A DNA stretch of 32,284 nt. It comes from Rhodospirillaceae bacterium. Its GTDB lineage: Bacteria > Pseudomonadota > Alphaproteobacteria > Rhodospirillales > Rhodospirillaceae. The stretch lies in the NCBI GenBank assembly GCA_020852595.1, contig JADZAK010000094.1, positions 1-32,284 of the forward strand, read 5' to 3'. A program made the position numbers and the translations under genes. Positions 1-6,191 of this stretch are shown here, piece after piece (position 1 is the first letter of the stretch; each line of letters opens with the position of its first letter). Under the pieces are notes generated by a model that worked only from the letters and a program-made list of their open reading frames with translations, was not told the origin of the DNA and did not search any database.

Positions 1-105
1 GAGAACTATCTCGTCACCGGGCTCGCCAATACGAGCCTCGGTTTCATCGAGCTGTTTCCAGGAATGCCGCGAACCTTCGGCCTGACGGTCGCTGCCTCGT
101 TCTAG
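1..105 (+). CDS. TonB-dependent receptor, C-terminal end (partial)
   Basis: Frame 1 is open from the window edge to a TAG at 103-105, giving 34 residues that end in PRTFGLTVAASF. That ending, an aromatic terminal Phe after a PRTFG-type turn, is the last beta-strand typical of TonB-dependent outer-membrane receptors, whose terminal Phe is the assembly signal for the BAM complex. Only the last strand or two of the barrel are visible, so the substrate (siderophore, cobalamin, glycan and so on) cannot be inferred. Another outer-membrane beta-barrel remains possible. The family call rests on this short tail alone. Confidence 0.6.
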   Translation, partial: ENYLVTGLANTSLGFIELFPGMPRTFGLTVAASF

Positions 106-158
106 TTTCTCCCTCCCCCTTTCAGGACAGGGCTGTCGCCTCTGCCCGGCGATCCGTC

Positions 159-208
159 AATTAAGTATACTGTCCCCGCAACTAGTTTCGGGGACAGTAT
201 ACTTAATT
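159..208. repeat. 50-bp near-perfect palindrome with 20-bp arms
   Basis: The left arm 159-178 and right arm 189-208 (CGGGGACAGTATACTTAATT) are exact reverse complements over 20 bp. The 10-nt centre 179-188 contains the 8-bp palindrome AACTAGTT, so the whole 50 bp is symmetric apart from one opposed pair (179/188). The GGGGACAGTATACTTAAT motif resembles palindromes I recall near IS200-like REP-associated transposases in other proteobacteria; that link is from memory and unverified. Such a structure could form a cruciform or a very stable hairpin in either transcript. Confidence 0.85.
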
Positions 209-252
209 TTGAGGGGCGCCGCGCGCGTGTTTTCTGTTTTTTACGCAACGGA

Positions 253-296
253 AAACGACCCTTCCCTGAAAGGGGAGGGTCAGGGAGGGGTCGTTT
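253..296 (-). terminator. Possible terminator downstream of queC
   Basis: Read on the minus strand, the queEDC transcript runs into a hairpin with outer arms 288-296 and 253-261 (AAACGACCC/GGGTCGTTT) and extra pairing of CCCT and AGGG segments inside. Only four U residues follow on that strand, so it is weak as an intrinsic terminator and may simply be part of the repeat block. Confidence 0.3.
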
Positions 297-351
297 CAAT
301 GTTCCGGTTACGCCTGAAATCCATGACAAAAAATGCCCTCAAGGCGCATGT

Positions 352-1023
352 TCAGATCACCAGATCGGCGGGCGGGGCGATCCGCGCTTCGCGCCAGGCG
401 TGGCCGTGCAGGAGGCAGGCGTCACAGTGGCCGCAGGGCTTCGTGACTCCGTCTTTTTCTTCGGGCGCGTAGCAGCTCCAGGTCTCGCCGGCCTTGAGCC
501 CGAGTTCGGAGGCCAGGGCGGCGATCTGCGGCTTGGACATGTTCACCAGCGGCGCGACGATGCGCGGCGGGTTGGGCACGGCTTCGGCCCACATGGCGCG
601 GAAGGCGTCCAGGAACGAGCCGCGGCAGTCCGGATAGCCTGAGAAATCGACCGCATTCACACCGAGCCACACCTCCGTCGCGCCGGTGCCGGCGGCGTCG
701 GCGCAGGCGAGCGCAAGGAACACGGCGTTGCGTCCCGGCAGGAAGGTGGGCGCGATGCCCGCTTTCATCTCGGCGACCGTGCGGTCCTTCGGGACGTGGA
801 TCTCGGGCTTCTGCCAGCTCACGTCGGCGATGCGGCGTTCGACACCGAAGCGCTCGCACTGCTTGTTCGCGTATTCCAGCTCGACCTGCTGGCGCTGGCC
901 GTAGTTGATCCCGAAGCTGTAGGCGTCGCGGCCGCGCGAGCGGGCGAGCAGCAGGCAGACCGTGGAATCGAGCCCGCCGGAGTGAAGAACGAGGGCCTTC
1001 GGGCGGACGGATGTCTTGCTCAT
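352..1023 (-). CDS. queC: 7-cyano-7-deazaguanine synthase QueC
   Basis: QueC converts 7-carboxy-7-deazaguanine to preQ0 using ATP and ammonia, the last preQ0 step of queuosine biosynthesis. The 223-residue protein has the PP-loop ATP pyrophosphatase motif SGGLDS at residues 15-20 and, near the C-terminus, four Cys (WSC followed by a CGHCDAC cluster) that match the family zinc site. The length is normal for QueC. Its ATG overlaps the queD stop by 4 nt, so the two are probably translationally coupled. It is the last gene of a queE-queD-queC operon. Confidence 0.95.
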   Translation of the reverse strand: MSKTSVRPKALVLHSGGLDSTVCLLLARSRGRDAYSFGINYGQRQQVELEYANKQCERFGVERRIADVSWQKPEIHVPKDRTVAEMKAGIAPTFLPGRNAVFLALACADAAGTGATEVWLGVNAVDFSGYPDCRGSFLDAFRAMWAEAVPNPPRIVAPLVNMSKPQIAALASELGLKAGETWSCYAPEEKDGVTKPCGHCDACLLHGHAWREARIAPPADLVI

Positions 1024-1391
1024 ACAACCTCAAAACGGCAGGACTCGCCCAGCGTCGGCCTGCGCACCGTGATGCTGGCGAGTTGCGGGAGGAGCAGGCG
1101 CAGCTCGCCCGCGATCCACGCCGCCAGATTTTCAAGGGACGGCGTTTCAAGTCCCGGAATGTCGTTGAGGTAATGATGGTCGAGCTTGCCGCGCACGCTC
1201 TGGATCGACGCGGTCACCTTCTCGAAGTCCACCACGCAGCCGGTCGTGTCGTCGGGCTCGCCGCGCAAGGCGACCTCGACGCGGAACGAATGTCCATGCA
1301 GGCGCGTGTTCTCGTGGCCCGCCGGCTTATGCGTGAACGCATGCGCCGCCTCGAAGCCGAATTCCTTGATGATCTCGAACCGTCCAGCCAT
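1020..1391 (-). CDS. queD: 6-carboxytetrahydropterin synthase-like QueD, atypical active site
   Basis: QueD converts 7,8-dihydroneopterin triphosphate to 6-carboxy-5,6,7,8-tetrahydropterin in queuosine synthesis. The 123-residue protein has the tunnelling-fold zinc ligands His17, His32 and His34 (AAHAF, LHGHSF) and the LDHHYLND segment carrying the Asp-His pair at 71-72. The residue at the place of the catalytic Cys of E. coli QueD (C of CGRLHGH) is Asn28 here (ENTRLHGH), and the C-terminal Glu of the canonical VKET segment is not obvious (the segment reads VRRPTLGES). Position between queE and queC strongly supports a queuosine role. It may belong to a subfamily with different catalytic residues. 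Another PTPS-type activity is less likely. Confidence 0.85.
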   Translation of the reverse strand: MAGRFEIIKEFGFEAAHAFTHKPAGHENTRLHGHSFRVEVALRGEPDDTTGCVVDFEKVTASIQSVRGKLDHHYLNDIPGLETPSLENLAAWIAGELRLLLPQLASITVRRPTLGESCRFEVV

Positions 1392-1394
1392 GTC

Positions 1395-2027
1395 TTACGC
1401 GATCCCTAGATACTTATGTGTCTGGACGGACAGGCGCCATTTCGGATGGGCGAGGCAATAGGCGACCGCGTCCTTACTGTTGGCGTCCCGTGTCGGACCG
1501 TCCATAGGTTGCAAAAACCAGTGACGAAAAGCGAGCGGTTCGTAGCGCTCCGGCGCCCCGCCGTCTTGCGGATAAATCAGCTTGAGTTCGTCGCCCGCGG
1601 TCACGATCAGCTTGGCGTCGGCCTTGGGGCTGACGCAGATCCAGTCGAGGCCGGGGGGCGCTTCCACGGTCCCGTTGGTCTCCACGGCGATCTTGAAGCC
1701 CTTGGCGTGCAAAGCGGCGATCAGCGGCGGGTCGAGCTGCAGAAGGGGTTCGCCCCCGGTGCAAACCACGAACTTTTCGCCGCCGGCGCCGTCCCATGCG
1801 GCCGCGACCGCCGCCGCGAGGTCTTCGGCGGTCTTGAATTTGCCGCCGCCGGTCCCGTCCACGCCGACAAAGTCGGTGTCGCAGAACTTACAGGTGGCGT
1901 TGGCGCGGTCCGCTTCCAGCCCGCTCCACAGATTGCAGCCGGCGAAGCGGCAGAACACGGCCGGTTTGCCCGTGTTGGCGCCTTCGCCCTGCAAGGTATA
2001 GAAGATCTCTTTGACGCTATAAGTCAT
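1395..2027 (-). CDS. queE: 7-carboxy-7-deazaguanine synthase QueE (radical SAM)
   Basis: QueE is a radical SAM enzyme that contracts the carboxytetrahydropterin ring to 7-carboxy-7-deazaguanine. The 210-residue protein has the Fe-S ligands Cys31, Cys46 and Cys49, a CX14CX2C spacing as in the Burkholderia-type QueE rather than plain CX3CX2C. A TGGEP SAM-binding segment follows. The start chosen is the ATG at 2027, giving MTYSVKEIFYTLQGEG, the usual N-terminus; the upstream in-frame extension to 2126 does not resemble the family. It is first in the queE-queD-queC operon and 3 nt upstream of queD. Confidence 0.94.
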   Translation of the reverse strand: MTYSVKEIFYTLQGEGANTGKPAVFCRFAGCNLWSGLEADRANATCKFCDTDFVGVDGTGGGKFKTAEDLAAAVAAAWDGAGGEKFVVCTGGEPLLQLDPPLIAALHAKGFKIAVETNGTVEAPPGLDWICVSPKADAKLIVTAGDELKLIYPQDGGAPERYEPLAFRHWFLQPMDGPTRDANSKDAVAYCLAHPKWRLSVQTHKYLGIA

Positions 2028-2043
2028 CGCCCGCGCGGTGCGT

Positions 2044-2087
2044 AAAGGCCCATCCGGGGCCGAATGTGGACGACCACATAAGCCTTT
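2044..2087 (-). promoter_or_regulatory. Structured 5' leader of the queEDC operon (candidate)
   Basis: Just upstream of the queE start the minus-strand RNA can form several short perfect helices. An outer AAAGGC/GCCTTT pair (2082-2087 with 2044-2049) encloses ATGTGG/CCACAT (2074-2079 with 2064-2069, 4-nt loop). A GGCCC/GGGCC hairpin (2057-2061 with 2047-2051) competes with the outer helix because both use 2047-2049. The last hairpin is followed by UUU only. No match to the preQ1-I riboswitch consensus was seen, so any regulatory role is inference from structure alone. Confidence 0.3.
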
Positions 2088-2265
2088 GGCTCCCAAGAAT
2101 CCAGGGTTGGACGCGCGTGGGGCCATTGAAGACGGCCGCGTGACACCGGGGTTTTTCGCCTCCAGTCACAAATATTTCACAAGGAACAGCAGGTTCCACG
2201 GCATATTTAACCCTCGCAGCCATGTTAGATTCTCTGACTTTCGCGACTTTCAGCCGGGACGAAGC

Positions 2266-3000
2266 ATGAACCAGGGCGAACACTCACACATCGTATCGGG
2301 CTTCGATAACGATCTCGCGCAGCTCGAGCGCAAGGTGCTGGAGATGGGCGGTTTGGCCGAAGCGCAGCTGCGCGACGCCATGGAAGCCCTCGTGCGCCGG
2401 GATGCCGAGGCGGCCGAAAGCATCATCCGGCGCGACAGCGACATCGACGAGTGCGAGCGCAAGATCGAAGCCAGCGCGTTGTCCATCATCGCGCGCCGCC
2501 AGCCCATGGCCAACGACCTGCGCTACGTGTTCGGCAACGTGAAGATCGCCGGCAGCCTGGAGCGCATCGGCGACTACGCCAAGAACATCGCCAAGCGCAG
2601 CCTCATCCTGACCCGCGCCAACATCCAGATCCCGCACGACATGGCCGCGCTCGGCAGTCTCGCCCAGCGCACCGTGCGCGACGTGATGGACAGTTTCACC
2701 ACCCGCGACGCCCACAAGGCCGAAATGGTGTGGCAGCACGACCACGAGCTCGACGACCTCGTCGCGCGGGTGATGCGCCAGGTGATCTCGCGCATGTCGC
2801 AGGACCTGATCTCCAGCGCGTCCAAGGCGCCGGAAGACGTCGAATGCTCGACGCACCTTCTGTTCGTGACCAAGAATCTCGAGCGTGTCGGCGACCACGC
2901 GACCAACATCGCCGAAGTCATCCAGTTCCAGCTTTCCGGCGGATGGAAGACGGGCGAACGCCCCAAGGGCGGCGACAACCTGCAGGTTGTCGGGCGGTAG
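2266..3000 (+). CDS. phoU: Phosphate signalling complex protein PhoU
   Basis: PhoU is a cytoplasmic negative modulator of the PstSCAB-PhoR-PhoB phosphate-starvation response. The 244-residue product has two PhoU repeats, each with the conserved metal-binding pattern: LERIGDYAKNIAKRS in the first half and LERVGDHATNIAEV in the second. The reading frame is open back to 2038, but the start at 2266 gives MNQGEHSHIVSGFDNDL, which is where family homology begins. The pst genes usually found upstream are not in the window; phoU stands alone, divergent from queE. I see no clear tandem CTGTCAT Pho box upstream. Confidence 0.93.
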   Translation: MNQGEHSHIVSGFDNDLAQLERKVLEMGGLAEAQLRDAMEALVRRDAEAAESIIRRDSDIDECERKIEASALSIIARRQPMANDLRYVFGNVKIAGSLERIGDYAKNIAKRSLILTRANIQIPHDMAALGSLAQRTVRDVMDSFTTRDAHKAEMVWQHDHELDDLVARVMRQVISRMSQDLISSASKAPEDVECSTHLLFVTKNLERVGDHATNIAEVIQFQLSGGWKTGERPKGGDNLQVVGR

Positions 3001-3015
3001 TTGAACAAAATCGTC

Positions 3016-3038
3016 GTCCTCGCGCTTGACGCGAGGAC
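3016..3038. repeat. Intergenic palindrome after phoU
   Basis: A perfect 9-bp stem, GTCCTCGCG (3016-3024) with CGCGAGGAC (3030-3038), encloses the loop CTTGA and sits 15 nt after the phoU stop, between convergent genes. It matches the general form of GTC(A/G)TCCTCG...CGAGGAC palindromes common in alphaproteobacterial spacers. There is no U-run, so it is more likely a dispersed repeat (possibly stabilising the phoU mRNA 3' end) than an intrinsic terminator. Confidence 0.6.
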
Positions 3039-3076
3039 CCGGCGTTTCCGGCGCATGGTGTGCGGCAAGTGCCGCG

Positions 3077-3673
3077 CTACGATGTCTGGCGCATTTCCAG
3101 GCTGAAGAACGTCTGGGGCGGGATGTCTTTTCCATCCCCATCGATGTGCGAAACGCTCAACGCTCCCGACCAGCCGCCGTCGCGCCAGTTCAGGAAATAG
3201 CCGACAAGGCGCTCGTCGCCGCCGTTGGTGGTGCGCGTCTCGTCCATCGCCTTGCGGAACACAAAGCCGTCGTGGGTGGAAAGGCCCTTCAGGAGGTCGG
3301 CCATGACGTCGTTCACCACATCGCCGTAGGAATCGAGCACGCGCAAGGTGCAGGTCGCCGGCGCCTTGGCGAGCAGTTGCAGCTCCGCGCCCTGATTGGT
3401 CAGCACGACCCATCCGGAATCGCCCGGCTTGCCATCGAGCAGGGACTGCACGCCCTCCGCCGACAGGGGCACGGCTTTGATGTTCCGCTCGGCGATGACG
3501 CGTTCGATCCGGTTGGGCGCGCCGCGCGTGCTGATGCACAAGCCGCCGAAGAACGCGACCGCTTCCTCCGAAATGGCCTGGCGGGCTTCCCGTTCCTGCG
3601 TCCACGCGGGCTCCGCCGCGAACAGGACGGCGAGTGCGACGGCGGCGTTTGCGAGGGCACGCATCGTTTTCAC
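3077..3673 (-). CDS. Secreted protein of unknown function
   Basis: This is a protein of about 198 residues with a clear signal peptide (a basic start, then a hydrophobic stretch ANAAVALAVLFAAEPAWTQ, cleavage likely after AWT or AWTQ). The mature part has two cysteines (in FGGLC and PATC) that could form one periplasmic disulfide, and no catalytic motif I recognise. The start shown is a GTG 1 nt past the MarR stop; an ATG at 3664 (MRALAN) is equally possible. It is the last gene of a three-gene minus-strand set (lipoprotein, MarR regulator, this gene), so it may be a target or partner of that regulator. Function unknown. Confidence 0.7.
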   Translation of the reverse strand: MKTMRALANAAVALAVLFAAEPAWTQEREARQAISEEAVAFFGGLCISTRGAPNRIERVIAERNIKAVPLSAEGVQSLLDGKPGDSGWVVLTNQGAELQLLAKAPATCTLRVLDSYGDVVNDVMADLLKGLSTHDGFVFRKAMDETRTTNGGDERLVGYFLNWRDGGWSGALSVSHIDGDGKDIPPQTFFSLEMRQTS

Positions 3674-3674
3674 G

Positions 3675-4103
3675 CTATGATTTGAGATTCTCGACCATGC
3701 GCGCGACCAGGCGGAACATGTCGTCCTGTTCGCCGGCGCTCATGCGCGTGACGGTCCGGTTCGAAACCGCGCGCGCGGCCTCCATCACCTGCGTCTGAAT
3801 GTCCTTCGCGCGCGAGGTCAGGAACACATGCGAGCGGCGGCGGTCGTCGGTGTCGGCCTTGCGCTTGATCAGCCCGTCGCGCTCCATGCGGTCGAGCGTG
3901 TTGGCCATGGTCGGCTGCTCGACGTTGATGCGCCGGCACAGCTCGGCCTGCGTCAGGCCGTCTTCCTCGAACAGCATCACCAGCGGCGCGAACTGGCCCG
4001 GCGCGACGCCGAATTCCTTCAGCGCGTCCTGCAGGCAGCGGTCGTAAAGCCGGTTGAGAAGGCCCAGTTGATAACCGAGAGAGTCGATGCGCCGGATGGC
4101 CAT
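3675..4103 (-). CDS. MarR-family transcriptional regulator
   Basis: This 142-residue winged helix-turn-helix protein has the MarR layout: N-terminal dimerisation helix, recognition region LTQAELCRRINVEQPTMANT, and the wing segment DGLIKRKADTDDRRRSHVFLT with the DDRR signature near residues 85-90. MarR proteins bind palindromic operators as dimers and usually release DNA on binding aromatic or phenolic ligands or on oxidation. It lies 16 nt after a lipoprotein gene and 1-10 nt before a secreted-protein gene, so autoregulation of that set is plausible. No operator was identified and no ligand can be inferred. Confidence 0.88.
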   Translation of the reverse strand: MAIRRIDSLGYQLGLLNRLYDRCLQDALKEFGVAPGQFAPLVMLFEEDGLTQAELCRRINVEQPTMANTLDRMERDGLIKRKADTDDRRRSHVFLTSRAKDIQTQVMEAARAVSNRTVTRMSAGEQDDMFRLVARMVENLKS

Positions 4104-4119
4104 GAGGAGGCTGCCGCCG

Positions 4120-4488
4120 TTATTTCTTGCTGTAGCCTTTGGACGTCATGCAGTTCTCGAAGTCGCGCCCGTAGTCGTCTTGCGTCTGGGTGCGCTCGAG
4201 CATCTGCATCGGCGTTTCACCGCGGCTCATGCCGGGGTTGGGATCGGTGTTCGCGCCGTAGGTCGCGCGCTGGCGTCCGGCGCGGGCGAGGGTGTTTTCT
4301 TCGGCGCGCTGGGCGCACTCGCGTTCGTCGGCGGCCGCCTCGGGTCCTTGTTTGCGCGGATGCGTCCAGGTGCTTGCACAACCGGCGGTGACCGCCAGAG
4401 CGCTCAAGCCGGCGGCGAACAGAAGCGCCCGCCCCAAAAGCCGCTGCTTTCCCTTGACCGCCTGTAACGGACCTGTTTGTTTCGCCAC
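4120..4488 (-). CDS. Small predicted lipoprotein, unknown function
   Basis: The start chosen is GTG at 4488, preceded by GGGAG at good spacing. It gives a 122-residue protein with a basic N-terminus, a hydrophobic stretch and a lipobox-like AVTAGC. The -3 position is Thr, so lipidation is likely but not certain. The mature part is charged and rich in Glu, Arg and Gln, with two more cysteines (ERECAQ, ENCMTSKGY). The ending NCMTSKGYSKK resembles small alphaproteobacterial envelope lipoproteins. It is the first gene of the set with the MarR regulator and the secreted protein, and divergent from the MaoC gene with about 40 nt between starts. A longer reading to 4530 would overlap the divergent start. 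Confidence 0.65.
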   Translation of the reverse strand: MAKQTGPLQAVKGKQRLLGRALLFAAGLSALAVTAGCASTWTHPRKQGPEAAADERECAQRAEENTLARAGRQRATYGANTDPNPGMSRGETPMQMLERTQTQDDYGRDFENCMTSKGYSKK

Positions 4489-4528
4489 CTTAAGTCTCCC
4501 AGCCGAACGTACCAACGGTGAGTGTCGC

Positions 4529-4972
4529 ATGGCCGGCCCTATTCAATCTAGTGCCCCGCAATTCATGTTTGAGGACCTGGCGCTGGGGATGTCCGCCAGC
4601 ATCACGCGGACCATGACGGATGAGGATATCCGCAAGTTCGCCGAGGCCACGGGCGATACCAATCCCATCCATCTCGATGAAGCCTTTGCGGCGCGCTCGA
4701 TCTTCAAGACCCGGATCGCCCACGGCATGCTGACCGCCTCGCACATCTCGTCGGTTTTCGCGACGCGCCTGCCCGGGGCCGGATGTATCTATGTGTCGCA
4801 AGGCTTCAAGTTCAAAGCCCCCGTGCGCATCGGGGACGATGTCGTGGCCCGGGTCGAAGTGACCGGCTTCGTGCCGGAAAAGAAATTCGTGATCTTCAAG
4901 ACGCAGTGCCTGGTGGGGGAAAAAGTCGTCGTCGAGGGCGAAGCCGTTCTCATGGTTCCCGCGCGCGGCTAG
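4529..4972 (+). CDS. MaoC-family dehydratase (enoyl-CoA hydratase-like)
   Basis: The 147-residue hot-dog-fold protein has the hydratase-2 motif: GDTNPIHLDEAFA with the catalytic Asp-His pair, followed by the helix ending RIAHGMLTASHISSVFATRLPG. Family members add water across (R)-specific enoyl-CoA substrates (PhaJ type) or act on related thioesters. The size fits a single-domain PhaJ-like hydratase, but no substrate can be assigned and no polyhydroxyalkanoate gene is nearby. ribF begins 8 nt downstream, so the two are probably co-transcribed. Confidence 0.88.
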   Translation: MAGPIQSSAPQFMFEDLALGMSASITRTMTDEDIRKFAEATGDTNPIHLDEAFAARSIFKTRIAHGMLTASHISSVFATRLPGAGCIYVSQGFKFKAPVRIGDDVVARVEVTGFVPEKKFVIFKTQCLVGEKVVVEGEAVLMVPARG

Positions 4973-4980
4973 AATTGGCG

Positions 4981-5955
4981 ATGCACGTCTTTCGCACATG
5001 GAGCGAAGTCCCGGCCGCCCTCAAGGGCGGCGTGATCGCGCTCGGCAATTTCGACGGCCTTCACCGCGGCCACCAGGCCGTGATCGGCCGCGCCGTGAGC
5101 CTCGCGCGCAAAGCCGGCGTCGCCGCCGCGGTGATGACCTTCGAGCCCCACCCGCGCATGTTTTTCAAGCCGGATCAGGAGCCGTTCCGTCTCTCGCCCT
5201 TCCGCATGAAAGCCCATGTCATCGAGGCGCTCGGCGTCGACTATCTCTACGTCCAGACCTTCGACAAGGAATTCTCCGAGCGTACGCCGGAGAATTTCGT
5301 CTCTGAAATCCTCGTCGGAGGTCTCGGTCTCTCGCACATCGTCGTCGGCTACGATTATGTCTTCGGCTATCGGCGCAAGGGCAACGTCGAGGTGCTGCGC
5401 GAACTCGCCGCCAAATACGGCTTCGGTGTCACCGCCGTGGAAAAGCTCAGCGAGGGCGAGGAGCGTTTCTCGTCCACCGCCATCCGCGACCTGTTGCGTG
5501 ATGGCCGCCCGCGCGACGCCGCGCGCATGCTCGGGCGCTTCTGGGAAATCGAAGGCCGCGTGGTGGCCGGCGACAAACGCGGCCGACAACTCGGCTTCCC
5601 GACGGCGAACCTCGAGTACCGCGACTACCTGCATCCCAAGAAAGGCGTCTACGCCATCCGCGCCGGGGTCGATCACGGGGCAGGGACGGTGTGGCGCAAC
5701 GGCGTCGCCAACTTCGGCAACCGTCCGACCTTCGACAAAACCGATGTGCTGCTTGAAGCGCACCTGTTCGATACGAACGAGGACCTCTACGGCAAGCACC
5801 TGCGCGTGGCCCTCGTCGAATACATCCGCGCGGAAAAGAAGTTCGACGGCCTGGAGGCCCTGAAAGCCCAGATCGCCGCCGACAGCGACGAGGCCCGGCG
5901 GTTGCTTGCGGGTTTCCCAAACGCTACGGCGCCGTTTGTGGGCTACACCGCCTGA
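4981..5955 (+). CDS. ribF: Bifunctional riboflavin kinase / FAD synthetase
   Basis: RibF phosphorylates riboflavin to FMN and adenylylates FMN to FAD. The 324-residue protein has the N-terminal nucleotidyltransferase domain (GNFDGLHRGHQAVI near residue 22; later FSSTAIRDLLRDG) and the C-terminal flavokinase domain (GRQLGFPTANL, KKGVYAIRAG, GVANFGNRPTF). The ATG at 4981 starts MHVFRTWSEVPAALKGGVIALGNFDG, as expected for the family. The length is typical. A downstream spacer with palindromes separates it from ileS; ribF-ileS-lspA is a familiar bacterial order. Confidence 0.96.
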   Translation: MHVFRTWSEVPAALKGGVIALGNFDGLHRGHQAVIGRAVSLARKAGVAAAVMTFEPHPRMFFKPDQEPFRLSPFRMKAHVIEALGVDYLYVQTFDKEFSERTPENFVSEILVGGLGLSHIVVGYDYVFGYRRKGNVEVLRELAAKYGFGVTAVEKLSEGEERFSSTAIRDLLRDGRPRDAARMLGRFWEIEGRVVAGDKRGRQLGFPTANLEYRDYLHPKKGVYAIRAGVDHGAGTVWRNGVANFGNRPTFDKTDVLLEAHLFDTNEDLYGKHLRVALVEYIRAEKKFDGLEALKAQIAADSDEARRLLAGFPNATAPFVGYTA

Positions 5956-5978
5956 CCCACACCGCTGGTCACCCCGAT

Positions 5979-6013
5979 GATCCGCCGAAGCTGCGGAGCA
6001 GCGAAGGAGGATC
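5979..6013. repeat. Palindromic element between ribF and ileS
   Basis: GATCCGCC (5979-5986) pairs with GGAGGATC (6006-6013) with one mismatch. Inside, GCTGC (5990-5994) pairs with GCAGC (5998-6002) around GGA, with GAA spacers on both sides. The preceding GGTCACCCCGATGATCC resembles the GTCATCC-type palindromes elsewhere in the window, so it may be a diverged member of that family. It has no U-run. Confidence 0.45.
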
Positions 6014-6048
6014 GCCTGCGACGACAATTAAATGTAATATAAATCAAT

Positions 6049-6147
6049 ATGTTAAAGGTTAAAACGCGCGCCGCATTGCTGCTTGCGGGTATCCCTGATA
6101 TCCAAGCGCGCTATGTCATTGAATTACGCAGAGTTGGCGCGAATTAG
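6049..6147 (+). other. Possible leader-peptide reading frame upstream of ileS
   Basis: An ATG at 6049 opens a 32-codon frame ending at TAG 6145-6147, starting MLKVKTRAALLLAGIPDIQ. It contains three Ile codons (ATC at 6091, ATC at 6100 and an ATT) and a run of three Leu codons. Its stop touches the 5' arm of the terminator hairpin at 6146-6191. No convincing Shine-Dalgarno precedes the ATG, and the AT-rich stretch before it may be the promoter instead. Translation is therefore doubtful; the frame is recorded because of its position. Confidence 0.25.
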
Positions 6148-6191
6148 CGGCCCCATTCCGAAGTAGGAATGGGGATACCCGCCGCTTTTTT
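6085..6191 (+). promoter_or_regulatory. Attenuator-like leader of ileS with competing helices
   Basis: A terminator-type hairpin at 6146-6191 ends 30 nt before ileS: AGCGGC plus CCCATTCC pair with GGAATGGG plus GCCGCT, followed by six T. Upstream, GCGGGTATCCC (6085-6095) is an exact 11-nt complement of GGGATACCCGC (6172-6182), which overlaps the 3' side of that hairpin. The two pairings exclude each other at 6172-6174 and 6181-6182, the layout expected of an antiterminator/terminator switch. The effector (ribosome, protein or ligand) is unknown. Confidence 0.5.
6146..6191 (+). terminator. Intrinsic terminator between ribF and ileS
   Basis: CCCCATTCC (6151-6159) and GGAATGGGG (6166-6174) form a perfect 9-bp stem with a 6-nt loop. 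AGCGGC (6146-6151) and GCCGCT (6181-6186) can extend it around a short bulge, and TTTTTT follows at 6186-6191. It could end a ribF transcript, but its position 30 nt before the ileS ATG and the competing upstream strand suggest attenuation of ileS. Confidence 0.6.

Larger units (their letters stand above)
109..296. repeat. Nested inverted-repeat block in the spacer after the receptor gene
   Basis: The spacer between the receptor stop and queC is built from repeats. An outer imperfect inverted pair lies at 109-126 (pyrimidine-rich, ending CCCCCTTTCAGG) and 265-279 (CCTGAAAGGGGAGGG), differing by one G. Between them sits the near-perfect palindrome described separately. The right side also folds by itself: AAACGACCC at 253-261 pairs with GGGTCGTTT at 288-296. 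The layered symmetry looks like a composite REP/MITE-like insertion rather than ordinary spacer. No gene is seen in 106-351. Confidence 0.6.

Noticed and set aside
2028-2130. preQ1 riboswitch before queE
   Set aside because: The characteristic A-rich tail and stem-loop of preQ1-I are absent; only short competing hairpins are visible.
2138-2265. Pho box before phoU
   Set aside because: Short GACTTTC and CACAAG repeats exist, but not the tandem CTGTCAT half-sites at 11-bp spacing.
4969-6027. Antisense reading frame of about 352 codons opposite ribF
   Set aside because: Mirror of the ribF codon pattern; no domain or start signal.
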